From positions 1-32,490 of the IMG/VR virus record IMGVR_UViG_3300041411_000271: DNA of 32,490 bases, one strand, 5' to 3'. Shown here piece after piece: positions 1 through 8,941 of the stretch (position 1 is its first letter; each line of letters begins with the position of its first letter). Position numbers and translations under genes: made by a program. Source of the DNA: a virus. The notes below the pieces were generated by a model that was not told the DNA's origin, did no database searches, and was given only the letters and a program-made list of their open reading frames with translations.

Positions 1-84
1 CCCCAGATAAACAATTAGCACGATCACCATTGCCGCACTAATAGTTAATATTGATATCATAACCTGAGTTACTATTATTCCCAT
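1..84 (-). CDS. Possible start of a membrane protein, cut by window edge
   Basis: A reading frame opens with ATG at 84 and stays open for 28 codons to the left edge. The visible peptide is almost wholly hydrophobic (Ile, Val, Leu, Ala rich), as expected for a first membrane segment. A GGGAGG stretch lies about 13 bases upstream, which is far for a ribosome site, and the frame is short, so this may be chance. I do not recognise the protein. If real it is read leftward, the same direction as the chemotaxis gene. Confidence 0.3.
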   Translation of the reverse strand, partial: MGIIVTQVMISILTISAAMVIVLIVYLG

Positions 85-754
85 CGGAGGCAAACATCCT
101 CCCAATTCATAACTCAGGAATATGACAGTAAAGCCGTGTTGCACCCTGCTTTGATTGGATTATGAATCGTGATTGATTACCCTAAATTTTATTATGTACA
201 CCGGTATGTACACAAAACAACATAATGGCCCTCTGCTTAAAACTAAACTGTAGGTGACGACGATTCGTAAACATCCATGACGAGCACCATCACTTCTCTA
301 GCAGTATTCTCCCCTTAGGCCTTCCCCTTCGATCGTCCTTCCGTCATGAGATTTATCCACTAAATAACCACCTTGCCATTTATTTTTATCGCGAGCTGGC
401 GAGCTTGAACTCTACCAGATGCCAAGCTAAACCTCGGACGTCCGGTCAACTGACATGTATCCTTAAGGCGTGTTAATGCACATCATATTTGTCGGATTTG
501 CCATCATCGTGCGATTCGAGATGGCTTTAGCTGCTTTATAATGCAGCTACGGTCTGCTAAGAGCGAAAAGCGGACATTTGAAAGTGATGATATGTAACAA
601 ACAGAGGCGTCGACTGATATCAGTGCGTATTAGTTAACAGTGAGCAGTTTAGACTGACTCAGCATCATAAAAAGGCCTCTGCCGCCTTACCGATACATTT
701 CCTGAAGGATGTAGCCAGATGACGTTAAACACCCCTCTGGCTGCTGGATAATTG
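85..754. other. Non-coding stretch left of the chemotaxis gene
   Basis: I see no convincing gene here. It contains two copies of TATGTACAC spaced 12 bases apart (193-201 and 205-213), each with the palindrome TGTACA. Around 551-578 there is an imperfect GTCTGCT...AAGCGGACATT motif that resembles one arm of the perfect hairpin at 3951-3980. A small hairpin that could end transcription of the chemotaxis gene is at 669-688. Confidence 0.6.
669..688 (-). terminator. Weak intrinsic terminator after the chemotaxis gene
   Basis: Read on the minus strand: AAGGC, a 7-base loop, GCCTT, then TTTAT. It lies about 65 bases beyond the stop codon of the receptor gene. The stem has only 5 pairs, so it would be a weak terminator. 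Confidence 0.4.
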
Positions 755-2671
755 TCAGAAAGTTTCCCAGTTTGCTTCCGACACCCTGACTTGTGATTGA
801 GGCTTTAACACGGGCGTGGCCACCTGAACCTTCGGCGTCACCAATCCGGCAGAAGGCACACGGAAAACGGCAACGGTTTTCTCAAGCTCGAGTGCCTGCT
901 GTTCAAGACTGCTGGCCGCTGCGGATGACTCCTCAACCAGCGCAGCATTCTGCTGGGTTGTGGTATCCATCTCCGTCATGGCCTGCGCAATCTGAGTAAT
1001 CCCGCGATTCTGTTCGTCCGACGCAGCGGCAATTTCGCCCATGATATCCCTCACCTGCGTCACGGACCTGACGATATCCTCCATCGTATTGCCGGCACGG
1101 TTAACCAGCTCGGTACCGTTACTTACCCGGCTCAGCGACTCACTTATCAGCGTCTCAATTTCTTTTGCAGCAAGCGAACTGCGCTGCGCAAGGTTGCGGA
1201 CTTCACCGGCAACCACGGCGAATCCACGCCCCTGCTCGCCAGCCCGGGCCGCCTCGACCGCGGCGTTAAGCGCAAGAATGTTCGTCTGGAAAGCGATACC
1301 GTTAATGACGGAGATGATTTCGCCGATTTTACCTGAACTCTGACTTATTCCACCCATTGTGCTAATCACGTCACTGATGATATCCCCGCCACGGCTGGCA
1401 TTGTGTGATGCGTCGGTGGCCAGCTGGCTGGCGTGATGCGCGTTCTCCGCATTCTGCTTAACAGTAGATGTCAGTTCTTCCATGCTGGCAGCAGTCTCAA
1501 CCACGGCAGCCGACTGCTGTTCTGTACGTGAGGACAGATCGGTGTTACCGGCCGCAATTTCAGAGGAGGCACGGGCGACGTTATTCACGCCGTCCCTGAC
1601 CCGGGAAATGATGTCACGCAGGCTCTGGTTCATGGTTCCCACGGCAGTCATCAGCTCGCCAAGCTCATCGGTGCGGGAGCTGGTGATTTCTGACGTCAGG
1701 TCACCTTCAGCAATACGCTTTGCAGACGAAAGCGTTTCCCTCAGAGGAACGGTGATGCTCCGCGTCATTCGCCATGCAATAATTAGGCTGAGAATGATAC
1801 AGGCGAGGGTTGCCAAACCAATCTGCCAGAGTGCGGTGTGGATATACTTCTGAGCCATTTCTGACTGAAAGAACGCGAGCCCTGTGATGGCGCTATTCAG
1901 TTTGCCTGCCGCTGCGGTCATTTCCTCTGAGGCCAGGCTTTCAGCCCGCACCGAAAGGAGATAATTATTTAACAGGGCGGAACCCGATAACGTTTTCTGG
2001 TCCACTTCCGCCAGTATTGCAGCGAGCGCATTGTCAGAATCGCCTTTGAGCTGGTTAACAAGCGGAGAAATCGTGTCCCTGATCCCAGTAAATTTATCCA
2101 GCGCGACAGACTCTGGCTTTCTGATAAAGGCCTGGATATAAAACGCTGCCTGCTCTGTTTTGAAACTGAGAGAAAGCAGGGGCGCAGCAATCCCTGCGGG
2201 GAGAGAAGCCTGACTGGAAGCCAGTTTTTCAGCCAGTGAGGCCAGATCCATCGTGTTTATCTGACTCAACGCGAGTGCAGCCCTGTCACTGCTCTCAAGA
2301 AAGGCCCGACGTTTTTCCTGATACTGCGTCAGAACCACGCCCAGGAGAGAAAGCCTCTCACTTCCTTCGGCTGACCACGAGTACTTATCGAGGCTGGTTC
2401 GTAAAGCAAACAGCTGATTCATCGCCTCGCCGTTAATGTCGATAAACTTTTTATCCCGGGTGTACTGAAAAAGCGTGCGGTTAAGCCTGGCTTTTGCCAG
2501 CGTGTCCAGCATCTGAACGGTAACATCTCGTTTGGCTGAGTTTTCCTGAATACTTAAAAAACAGCGAAACGCCAGCGCTGATATGATAACAGAGGCCAGT
2601 ATGACCAGCGTGAACCCTAACCCCAGCTTGCCGCCTATTTTTAAATTCGTTACTTTTTTTATAATAATCAT
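755..2671 (-). CDS. Methyl-accepting chemotaxis protein, Tsr/Tar type
   Basis: Inner-membrane chemoreceptor of 638 aa. It senses a periplasmic ligand and controls the CheA-CheW kinase complex. In order: a membrane helix at about residues 12-34, a helical periplasmic domain to about 275, a second membrane helix at about 277-302, a HAMP linker, and a long cytoplasmic coiled coil. The conserved hairpin tip around 458-505 includes [20 protein letters not shown]. The last five residues are NWETF, the tether that binds the methylation enzymes CheR and CheB, so the receptor should be methylation-competent. The ligand cannot be told from sequence. The start is supported by GGGGG about 9 bases upstream, and a sigma-28-like promoter lies 60 bases upstream. 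This is probably a host gene, outside the phage. Confidence 0.95.
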   Translation of the reverse strand: MIIIKKVTNLKIGGKLGLGFTLVILASVIISALAFRCFLSIQENSAKRDVTVQMLDTLAKARLNRTLFQYTRDKKFIDINGEAMNQLFALRTSLDKYSWSAEGSERLSLLGVVLTQYQEKRRAFLESSDRAALALSQINTMDLASLAEKLASSQASLPAGIAAPLLSLSFKTEQAAFYIQAFIRKPESVALDKFTGIRDTISPLVNQLKGDSDNALAAILAEVDQKTLSGSALLNNYLLSVRAESLASEEMTAAAGKLNSAITGLAFFQSEMAQKYIHTALWQIGLATLACIILSLIIAWRMTRSITVPLRETLSSAKRIAEGDLTSEITSSRTDELGELMTAVGTMNQSLRDIISRVRDGVNNVARASSEIAAGNTDLSSRTEQQSAAVVETAASMEELTSTVKQNAENAHHASQLATDASHNASRGGDIISDVISTMGGISQSSGKIGEIISVINGIAFQTNILALNAAVEAARAGEQGRGFAVVAGEVRNLAQRSSLAAKEIETLISESLSRVSNGTELVNRAGNTMEDIVRSVTQVRDIMGEIAAASDEQNRGITQIAQAMTEMDTTTQQNAALVEESSAAASSLEQQALELEKTVAVFRVPSAGLVTPKVQVATPVLKPQSQVRVSEANWETF

Positions 2672-2730
2672 TTGAATACCCCCGGTGTGAATAATACCCT
2701 GCCCCTGATATTTTCTCAGAGTTCAATACT

Positions 2731-2757
2731 GTATCGGTCAAAAATACGCATTGTTTA
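2731..2757 (-). promoter_or_regulatory. Candidate sigma-28 (FliA) flagellar promoter
   Basis: On the minus strand TAAA (2757-2754) is followed by exactly 15 bases and then ACCGATAC (2738-2731). The enterobacterial flagellar class-3 consensus is TAAA, 15 bases, GCCGATAA, so 6 of 8 bases match in the -10 part. It sits about 60 bases before the chemoreceptor start, which is the expected kind of gene for this promoter. Confidence 0.6.
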
Positions 2758-3548
2758 TGCCCGCATTGAAAATCTTTGAAAAAATAAATTATTTATTGAC
2801 CTGAGTCGTTAAAGTCCTACTTTCAGCTCATGCCTGACATTTAAGGAGTTGATAATCTTTACAGTTATCGTTTGGTATCTAACTTATTTTTTAGCGAAAC
2901 GCTGATTTTTAGATTAAGTGAATATGCTTTGTGACCTGAGTCTGCTGACATTTACTCCAGTAACTTAAGAGGTGTAAACCAGTTGATCCGGATGAAAAAA
3001 GAATCAGGCTTGTATTCATCATGTTCACCAACGGTATGAATCAGCAAAGCCATGAACAAGCGATTGAAATATATAACTAAATGACATAAGACTTATAACT
3101 AACCCCCATCCTCAGTCACCGCACAGGCTGAACAACTGTGAATGTCTCTTATCACAAGTTAAGCACGATACCCCCCCTTTTTTAACGACATAAGCCTTTT
3201 ATTGCGATAGTTAAAAACGCCGGATTTACCTTAAAGCTTAGGGGCTTAATGACGATAAACTATTACAGGCAGGCCTGCAGCAGGAACCCTGATAAAAATC
3301 AGCTAAACAGACTCATCAATACGGCGCTTCATGGCTATTTTTTTAAAAGGATAATTCCTTTATTTCCTAAAGAGAAAGTTTATAAGCTAGTTTCATAGCA
3401 TTTTGCGAAAGGCATACTGCAAATATAAAGAGGTTGTTACGCTTAAGCTCTCAATTTGAACAGATTTCTGAAGGTTGTTAGACATACATTTTTCCAGAAC
3501 CACCAGGGTGAGCACTGATATTACTAAATTTAACTTGCGGAGATGACT
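2758..3548. other. AT-rich intergenic region without a clear gene
   Basis: About 790 bases with stops in all frames and no recognisable RNA gene. TGACCTGAGTC occurs twice (near 2797 and 2932). It separates the leftward chemoreceptor from the rightward 83-aa gene, so it should hold divergent promoters. Only the sigma-28-like one next to it is clear enough to call. Confidence 0.5.
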
Positions 3549-3800
3549 ATGTCACTACGAGATGAAAACAGAGGGCACGTCATTATTAGCGAAGCCGCAC
3601 TGCATCTGGCTCTGGCTGAAAAGGAAATAAACGTTAATGCCCTTTTGAATGAACTGGGACTCATGGCAACAGACAATTGCCACGACGATCGCCTGAGCAA
3701 AATCTGTACAGCTAGGGCATGGCTGAGAGAATTTATTACTCCGGGACTTGCGGAACAGCGTGCACTTTACCTGCAGATCCTTACAGGTCTGAATGAATAA
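3549..3800 (+). CDS. Small helical protein, possibly YmgB/AriR-like regulator
   Basis: An 83-aa protein, predominantly helical by composition, with no signal peptide or membrane segment. Two ATG codons are in frame at 3543 and 3549. GGAG at 3539-3542 abuts the first but is spaced 6 bases from the second, so 3549 is the better start. The pattern of a helix, a short Asn/Gly turn, then a helix rich in Leu and Asp loosely recalls the YmgB/AriR/YcgZ small regulator family of enterobacteria, which act as Rcs connectors. That resemblance is from memory and weak, so 'hypothetical protein' is the safe name. No partner gene is adjacent, and a 7-bp inverted repeat (3802-3832) follows the stop. Confidence 0.65.
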   Translation: MSLRDENRGHVIISEAALHLALAEKEINVNALLNELGLMATDNCHDDRLSKICTARAWLREFITPGLAEQRALYLQILTGLNE

Positions 3801-3878
3801 AAGAGCCGTTAAATAAGGCTAAATCCGGCTCTGGTACAATGACATCTTGCAGAAATAACCACATCAGACTCAGACGGG

Positions 3879-3899
3879 TTTATACCGATACGGTATAAA
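3879..3899. repeat. Palindrome, operator-like
   Basis: Perfect arms TTTATACCG and CGGTATAAA around a 3-base centre. The size and symmetry suit a dimeric repressor site, but no gene starts close by, so the role is unknown. Confidence 0.5.
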
Positions 3900-3950
3900 A
3901 ATGTAATACTGTTGACCTGCTTTCGCCGTTTAGATCATTCCGGTTTTAAC

Positions 3951-3980
3951 AATGTCCGCTTCTGGCACAAAGCGGACATT
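3951..3980. repeat. Perfect 11-bp inverted repeat (hairpin)
   Basis: AATGTCCGCTT, an 8-base loop, AAGCGGACATT. An imperfect relative is near 551-578. It looks like a dispersed intergenic repeat unit rather than a terminator, as no T run follows. The 94-codon open frame across it is not a gene. Confidence 0.6.
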
Positions 3981-4607
3981 GAGAGCTTTTTTTATGATAG
4001 AAACTTCAACGGAATACTCCGCTCGCGGGCGCTTTTTAAGCATTCCGCAGCACTGATAGCGCAATGCTCGCAGCTAGGCCATCATGCTGCTCTGAGAGCA
4101 CCACAATTTTTCTGGCGATGGCATACGGCGTCTTTTGATCCCCCTGCTTTAACTGATTGCCAGGCATCCTTCCCCATTGCCATGCATGCTGTCTGACACA
4201 CCTGCTCCTCAAATTCCCTTTTTATGCTTCAGCTCTTGCCTAAAGGAAGCAGAATCTAAACCATTCTGCTGAACCGAAAATTCAGTGGTCTTGATTATGG
4301 AACACGCCTTCCAGATTCCCGCTGGCTTTCCTGTGAAGAGCCTGGACGTTAGTCCAGCTACGAACAAAGCTGCCGTCGCTTCACATAAAATCCATTCTAC
4401 GACATCCCACGATGAACTGTATTACTACCCTTAACTCACTTTTTGCATGCTCCGCAATTAACCCGGCAGCTCCGGAAAAATCAAATGTAACAGACTGAAA
4501 AGACATACTTAATTTTCACTTTTCTGAATTGTACCTGACTGAAAATGGCCTCCTCTAAACGGTTGTGCATGCCGAATCATGCATCCCACTTTTAAGCAGG
4601 AGTTCAG

Positions 4608-5213
4608 ATGTTATTCAGAAAAGCGTCCATGGCTTTGCTGGCCACCACAATTTTGTGTACCAATGCGATGGCTGAGGATACGGATGTAAGGCCTACCATG
4701 TCTTTTGGTTACCAGCGTGGCCATATTAAAGATTTTGGTGAAATTCAGGGCGGAAACTTCAGGTTTCAGTATGAGACATCATCACCGTGGGGTTTCATGG
4801 GATCTGTATCGGTGATGAAGAAGAACTGGCAGGATGCTGATACTGAGTGCAGAAGGAGTAATGCACAATGCAAAGAGGATTATAATGCAAAACATCGGTT
4901 AGACAGACAGGCAGAATATTACTCTGCTCTGATCGGCCCGACCTATCGCTTCTCAGAGAAACTCAGCGTCTTTGCCTTAGGGGGGATTTCGCATACGAAA
5001 GTAGATAATCCATTAATCTTAGATGATCGCAACAACTCTCAGATGAAAAATGGTTCCACTTCATCCAACCAGTTTGCATACAGCACAGGGCTGACATTTG
5101 ATGCAACCGAAAATCTGGCATTAACTGTGGGCTTTGAAGGATCTCAGGCCGCATTTGCATCAAAAAAACATAAGATGACCAGTGTCTTCGTCAATGCGGG
5201 ATATCGCTTTTAA
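4608..5213 (+). CDS. Ail/Lom-family outer-membrane beta-barrel protein
   Basis: A 201-aa protein of the OmpX/Ail/Lom family: small eight-stranded outer-membrane barrels tied to serum resistance and adhesion, and in lambdoid phages expressed by the lysogen (Lom). A signal peptide with Ala-Met-Ala precedes the mature start at about residue 23. Alternating strands follow (for example SFGYQRGH, NFRFQYETSS, YYSALIGPTYRF, FALGGISHTKV). The last residue is Phe in GYRF, the usual C-terminal signal for barrel assembly. Length matches the family (about 180-210). AGGAG lies 7 bases before the ATG. The gene converges on the phage fibre genes across a shared hairpin, so it may be lysogenic-conversion cargo at the prophage end or a host gene just outside. 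Confidence 0.88.
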   Translation: MLFRKASMALLATTILCTNAMAEDTDVRPTMSFGYQRGHIKDFGEIQGGNFRFQYETSSPWGFMGSVSVMKKNWQDADTECRRSNAQCKEDYNAKHRLDRQAEYYSALIGPTYRFSEKLSVFALGGISHTKVDNPLILDDRNNSQMKNGSTSSNQFAYSTGLTFDATENLALTVGFEGSQAAFASKKHKMTSVFVNAGYRF

Positions 5214-5223
5214 GTATTAATTC

Positions 5224-5250
5224 AGTGGCTCGTTCCGGACGAGCCACTTT
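5224..5250. terminator. Intrinsic terminator between convergent genes
   Basis: A perfect 10-bp stem AGTGGCTCGT/ACGAGCCACT with a 5-base loop, 11 bases past the Ail/Lom stop and directly against the fibre-chaperone stop. The stem can work in both directions, although the T tract after it is short. Confidence 0.75.
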
Positions 5251-5675
5251 CAACTCTTGCCTGGTACTGCTGGCCAGTCTATTTTTTTCATTACACTTGC
5301 ATTCAGCCTGTATACTTCAGCTAAATGTTTTTTCCAGGCGTCGAGTTTCTGTTTCTCTTCTTCATTTAGTCCGTATACATCCTGCACTACCGCCAGCATG
5401 CGTATTTCGGTATCGGCCTTTTCCAGCAACGCATTCTTTATTGCCTGATTATCCTCAATGGTGCTGTATTCCTGTTCAGGGATATCCGTCCAGACGGGCA
5501 TTCCTTCCTTGCCAGACCCACGCTGTTTCCCTTCTGGGGGGGTACCGGTAAACTGTTGCCAGACTTCATCAGAAACAGGAATAATATCCTCCTGCCAGAT
5601 ACCGTTTCCTCTGTAAGCGGCCTCCTCATCCAGAAAATAAAAGGCATTACTTTTTGCACTGAAACCCATCTGCAT
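5250..5675 (-). CDS. Tail fibre assembly chaperone
   Basis: A 141-aa protein of the tail fibre assembly (Tfa, caudovirus tail-fibre chaperone) family. It helps the fibre fold and trimerise, and sometimes stays on the tip. Visible family features are the N-terminal AKSNAFYFLDE-type segment, the middle WTDIPEQE region and a C-terminal helical WKKHLAEVYRL segment ending in a tryptophan-containing tail. The ATG at 5675 has GGGG 9 bases upstream; an earlier TTG at 5681 is less likely. It starts just inside the end of the fibre gene, the usual fibre-chaperone pairing. It is the last gene of the late operon. Confidence 0.88.
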   Translation of the reverse strand: MQMGFSAKSNAFYFLDEEAAYRGNGIWQEDIIPVSDEVWQQFTGTPPEGKQRGSGKEGMPVWTDIPEQEYSTIEDNQAIKNALLEKADTEIRMLAVVQDVYGLNEEEKQKLDAWKKHLAEVYRLNASVMKKIDWPAVPGKS

Positions 5676-5677
5676 AA

Positions 5678-7096
5678 TCAATACCCCATAGCCAGCCAGT
5701 AGAATGCGGGTTCACCATTGCCGGCGTGCAGGGTAAAGTTTAATTGATTAACATCTGATATAAATGAATTGTCTTTACTCATTTTATGTCTGCCACATTG
5801 CGTAATTAATACGAGGGAACAGTAGTTGGGAAAAGCTGCCGGGTAATTAATTTCGCCTTTGCTTGTTTCATGCAGTCCTCCCTGAATAACGAGCTTACTG
5901 ACCGGATCTTTCCAGATGAAAGGGAAGCCTTTTGTCTTATGAACAAATGATGCTGAACGGCCTGCCAGCCATGAATGCAGACTTCCGCCGCTCCATGCTT
6001 CTCCAGCAATATCGCCTTTAGTAGTGACTTCTGCTTTCCCAATCTTCAATGGCATGTCGGTGCTCAGTGAGCCTTCAACGTTTAACGGACCTTTTACTTC
6101 CCCGCCGCTTACGGGAATATAGCGGCGATCAAGCTCACCCCAGTCAATATGCTGCTGGTTATTACACAGGACCCAGGCATTCAGGGTCGCATTCCACTCA
6201 ACTTCATTTTGCTGGCAGCTGCTGAGGGTACCCTTCCTGAGCTCTCTGGCGTCATCGTCTAAGACCGGACAGGCCGGGAAATCACCGACACGGAGTTTGC
6301 AAGCCCCAGCATTAGTCGCCTGTGTGCGAAAGAACAGACGCATGCCATCGGTGAGCTTTGTAACGGGTGGCTGGCAGATCAGATGAAAGTTATCATCCTC
6401 GCTTTTAACTTTGCCGCTGTTAAGACGTCCCTGCTGCACAGCAGCAATGATGCCATCCTCAGGAAGAAAAGGCGCATGCTCAGCCATATGTATCGCTGAA
6501 GCATCAATGGATATTGCGCCGTTATCTACGGTAATTACCCATGCTGCCGTATAACCGGGATCCGATGTCGGGGATATCTGTTCACCTTTTCGGGCGGCCA
6601 TACCCGCTTTTAATGAGACATGACAGCCACCGGATCTTACCGTGTTTTGTGGTGCGCCGCTGTTATCTGGTCCGCTGAAAGCGATCGCCGGATCAGCAGC
6701 ATTGTAATATGGCAGCACAGCGGGCCCCGTGTCGGTGTCGGCATAAGCCACCTGGATGAGGTAGTTGATGCTGTGACCCTGCATGGCGGGTGCATCAAGC
6801 CTGAAAAGGCAGGGTGCCAGACTCAGACCCTGCTTCAGAATAGTATTGATGTTATCGGCAGCCAGTGACGAGTAAGGCGTGCCATCAATATGCTGCAGGG
6901 AATAAATCTGCCCCTCCCCGACCTGAACAGTCATGGAAGCCGGTGCGGAAGGCTTACATACCAGACCACATAGCCAGGTACTCTCACCCAGAAAGGCTGA
7001 CGCCAGTTTCGCCAGCCCTGTCATGGCGAATTTATTGGTATTAAGCAGGTCGGTTTCGAGCGGAATAGCGCCCGGATAAACAATCTGACGATCCAT
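5678..7096 (-). CDS. Phage tail fibre protein
   Basis: A 472-aa receptor-binding fibre. The N-terminus beginning MDRQIVYPGAIPLETDLLNT is a common attachment region in enterobacterial myophage fibres. The C-terminus (INYPAAFPNYCSLVLITQC ... FYWLAMGY) resembles the gp53-like C-terminal receptor-binding domain. I place the start at 7096 because GGGTAAC lies just before it, while the upstream ATG at 7108 follows the T run of a terminator and has no ribosome site. Its chaperone follows directly. The C-terminal part is the likely host-range determinant. Confidence 0.88.
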   Translation of the reverse strand: MDRQIVYPGAIPLETDLLNTNKFAMTGLAKLASAFLGESTWLCGLVCKPSAPASMTVQVGEGQIYSLQHIDGTPYSSLAADNINTILKQGLSLAPCLFRLDAPAMQGHSINYLIQVAYADTDTGPAVLPYYNAADPAIAFSGPDNSGAPQNTVRSGGCHVSLKAGMAARKGEQISPTSDPGYTAAWVITVDNGAISIDASAIHMAEHAPFLPEDGIIAAVQQGRLNSGKVKSEDDNFHLICQPPVTKLTDGMRLFFRTQATNAGACKLRVGDFPACPVLDDDARELRKGTLSSCQQNEVEWNATLNAWVLCNNQQHIDWGELDRRYIPVSGGEVKGPLNVEGSLSTDMPLKIGKAEVTTKGDIAGEAWSGGSLHSWLAGRSASFVHKTKGFPFIWKDPVSKLVIQGGLHETSKGEINYPAAFPNYCSLVLITQCGRHKMSKDNSFISDVNQLNFTLHAGNGEPAFYWLAMGY

Positions 7097-7109
7097 AAAG
7101 TTACCCATT

Positions 7110-7133
7110 AAAAAAGGCCACCTTCAGGGTGGC
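7110..7133 (-). terminator. Intrinsic terminator before the fibre gene
   Basis: On the minus strand GCCACC, a 5-base loop, GGTGGC, then C and six T. It sits between the gp48-like gene and the fibre start, only about 14 bases before that start. Fibre expression would need antitermination or read-through. Confidence 0.75.
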
Positions 7134-7164
7134 TATCGCGTGATTGTTAACGAAGGAAGTAAGG

Positions 7165-7827
7165 TTAATGAATTCTCACCCAGACCAGTGTGCCTTCCGG
7201 TTTGACGGCTTCGATCGCAGCATAAATCTGTGCATCCGTAACACTGCCCGTAACCATTCCCCGGGAGACATATTGCGCGCGCGAAGCACTGCCATAGCCC
7301 GCTGTTGAAATTCCGTAGCCTGCCACCCGGGGGATGCCCTGACCGCGCGGACGACTGACGTCCACAAATGCCTGGTAAGGCAGATAACGTGATCCATATC
7401 CACCCGCAGCACCATAACCGATTGCCGGCCCGCCATACGCGCCTGTATCTGCAGGGCGTGACGGCTCGAACACGACTGGTGTGTTCCCGGTCAGCATCTC
7501 AATAATGTTGGTAACGGCCTGACGCGTACCCCGCTCGCGAAGCAGATTCATTTTTATCTGGATCCGGAAGGGGTCATCAGACATACCTGCACGTCTGGTA
7601 AGGCTAGTGCCAAAGAAGTCATAGGCTGCAACGTCCAGCCAGCCATCGCTCGCCGTGGAGATGCGAGTCTGCTTACGTGCGTAGCGATATAGGGTGTCGC
7701 ACCAGGATAACGCTGTGGCACAGGCTGAAAGCACACCTTCGAAAATCGGTGTGTCATCACTGAACCAGCCTGGCGGCAGCAGCGCATGAAACCGGTTGAG
7801 AAAGTCGTTCCTGTCACCTTTAGCCAT
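7165..7827 (-). CDS. Baseplate protein, Mu gp48 / P2 gpI-like
   Basis: A 220-aa structural protein in the position held by Mu gp48, between baseplate J and the fibre. The N-terminal half (LLPPGWF, DVAAYDFFGTSLTR, RERGTRQAVTNIIEMLTG) is typical of this tail family. A Gly/Tyr/Ala-rich middle (about residues 127-180, repeats of YGG/YGA/GYGS) is probably an extended linker. The start ATG follows the J stop immediately (TGAATG), with GGTGAG upstream, which indicates coupled translation. It probably joins the baseplate edge to the fibre. Confidence 0.8.
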   Translation of the reverse strand: MAKGDRNDFLNRFHALLPPGWFSDDTPIFEGVLSACATALSWCDTLYRYARKQTRISTASDGWLDVAAYDFFGTSLTRRAGMSDDPFRIQIKMNLLRERGTRQAVTNIIEMLTGNTPVVFEPSRPADTGAYGGPAIGYGAAGGYGSRYLPYQAFVDVSRPRGQGIPRVAGYGISTAGYGSASRAQYVSRGMVTGSVTDAQIYAAIEAVKPEGTLVWVRIH

Positions 7828-8937
7828 TCAGCTCACCGTAATCTGACCTTTGCGAATAACCTGTTTTGACGAGGCCGCAAGGTCAGCTTTACCGTCATTG
7901 AGGGTAAGGTATGTCACGTTCGTGACCAGTGGACTGGCCGCATAGGCCACTCTGATGATCCGGGTGTAGGCCAGAAGCTGTCCGGGATGAAGGTCTGCAA
8001 TGTATTGCGATACGGCCGCCTCAATCAGACCGGCCACCTTAGAGTGATCTGCTTCATTATCTGTCGTAAATGAAAGTATGACCTTTGCATAGATGACCAC
8101 CGGCCTGAAAACCCCAAAGGTGATGGTAAATCCGCGCACAGCGTCAATAGCCCTGTATGCACGATCAAGCAATTCGCGTGGCGGCATACCGCTGCCATCA
8201 TCAATAACGGCATAAAAATAGCCCGGCTGTGGTCTACCGTCCCAGGAGACATTCTCGGTCAGGGTATAGCTGACGCCGCGCTGAACATTGCTGAGCGCAA
8301 ACGCAATCGCCGCTCTTGTGGCTTTTGATAATGAAGCGATCCACATTCTGAATCGCGCGCGGAAATCGTCGTCAGATTCAGCGTCCTGACCGCCCACAAA
8401 CGCCGCTGGGTTAGTCACCTTATCGACATATAACACAGAACCCGTAATAAGGGTGACGGTACCCGGCTGCGCATTACCTGCAGCGCCTGCGGTATCTGCC
8501 CTCACCGGTACCTCCAGGGAAATGACACCCGCTGCGATGATATAGCCCGACTGTCCGGGCCGGTCGGCAATAACCGTGTAGCTCTGTGTGCAATCGAGGG
8601 TGGTTATCTTTGTCCCGACCGGGATAAGGGCCTTGCTCGCGGGTGTAAGACGGGAGAACGTCACGTTACCGGCAGCCTGTACAGCAGAGCGACGGAAAAA
8701 ACCAAAGTCTGCCATCCAGCTGTCCAGGTCTTCGCCGGAGCATGTCGCCGCGCGGGTTGTCACCAGCAGCTTTACAATCAGCTGCTGGAGCCACATGACC
8801 ACACCGGCATTGGATTCAGCCAGTGAACGCAGAATGCTCCCGATGGAAAAATCCACCAGCTTTGCTGCCCGAGCCTGTATCGCTGTGACCTGTTCGCCGA
8901 CGAGTTCAGTGAAGGATTTGACGTTGAGCGATGACAT
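7828..8937 (-). CDS. Baseplate wedge protein J
   Basis: A 369-aa member of the baseplate J-like family (Mu gp47, P2 gpJ, T4 gp6), which builds the baseplate wedges that reshape on contraction. The N-terminal pattern SFTELVGEQ...AKLVDFSIGSILRSLAES and the central GGQDAESDDDFRARFR are family hallmarks. I chose the ATG at 8937 because GAGG lies 7 bases upstream, inside the stop region of the gp25-like gene. An in-frame start at 8955 would overlap that gene. It lies between the gp25-like and gp48-like genes as in Mu. Confidence 0.92.
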   Translation of the reverse strand: MSSLNVKSFTELVGEQVTAIQARAAKLVDFSIGSILRSLAESNAGVVMWLQQLIVKLLVTTRAATCSGEDLDSWMADFGFFRRSAVQAAGNVTFSRLTPASKALIPVGTKITTLDCTQSYTVIADRPGQSGYIIAAGVISLEVPVRADTAGAAGNAQPGTVTLITGSVLYVDKVTNPAAFVGGQDAESDDDFRARFRMWIASLSKATRAAIAFALSNVQRGVSYTLTENVSWDGRPQPGYFYAVIDDGSGMPPRELLDRAYRAIDAVRGFTITFGVFRPVVIYAKVILSFTTDNEADHSKVAGLIEAAVSQYIADLHPGQLLAYTRIIRVAYAASPLVTNVTYLTLNDGKADLAASSKQVIRKGQITVS

Positions 8938-8941
8938 CCGC

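Larger units (their letters stand above)
3801..4607. other. Non-coding region with several inverted repeats
   Basis: No gene I would defend. It contains an operator-like palindrome at 3879-3899, a perfect 11-bp stem at 3951-3980, an 8-bp inverted repeat AGCAGAAT/ATTCTGCT (4248-4270), and a 6-bp repeat TGCATG/CATGCA (4566-4583) in the leader of the next gene. The prophage end could lie in this stretch, but without the other end no attachment repeat can be identified. Confidence 0.5.

Noticed and set aside
3912-4196. 94-codon open frame on the plus strand
   Set aside because: It runs across the perfect hairpin at 3951-3980 and has no ribosome site or protein-like pattern. The NVRFWHKADI part is simply the translation of the repeat.
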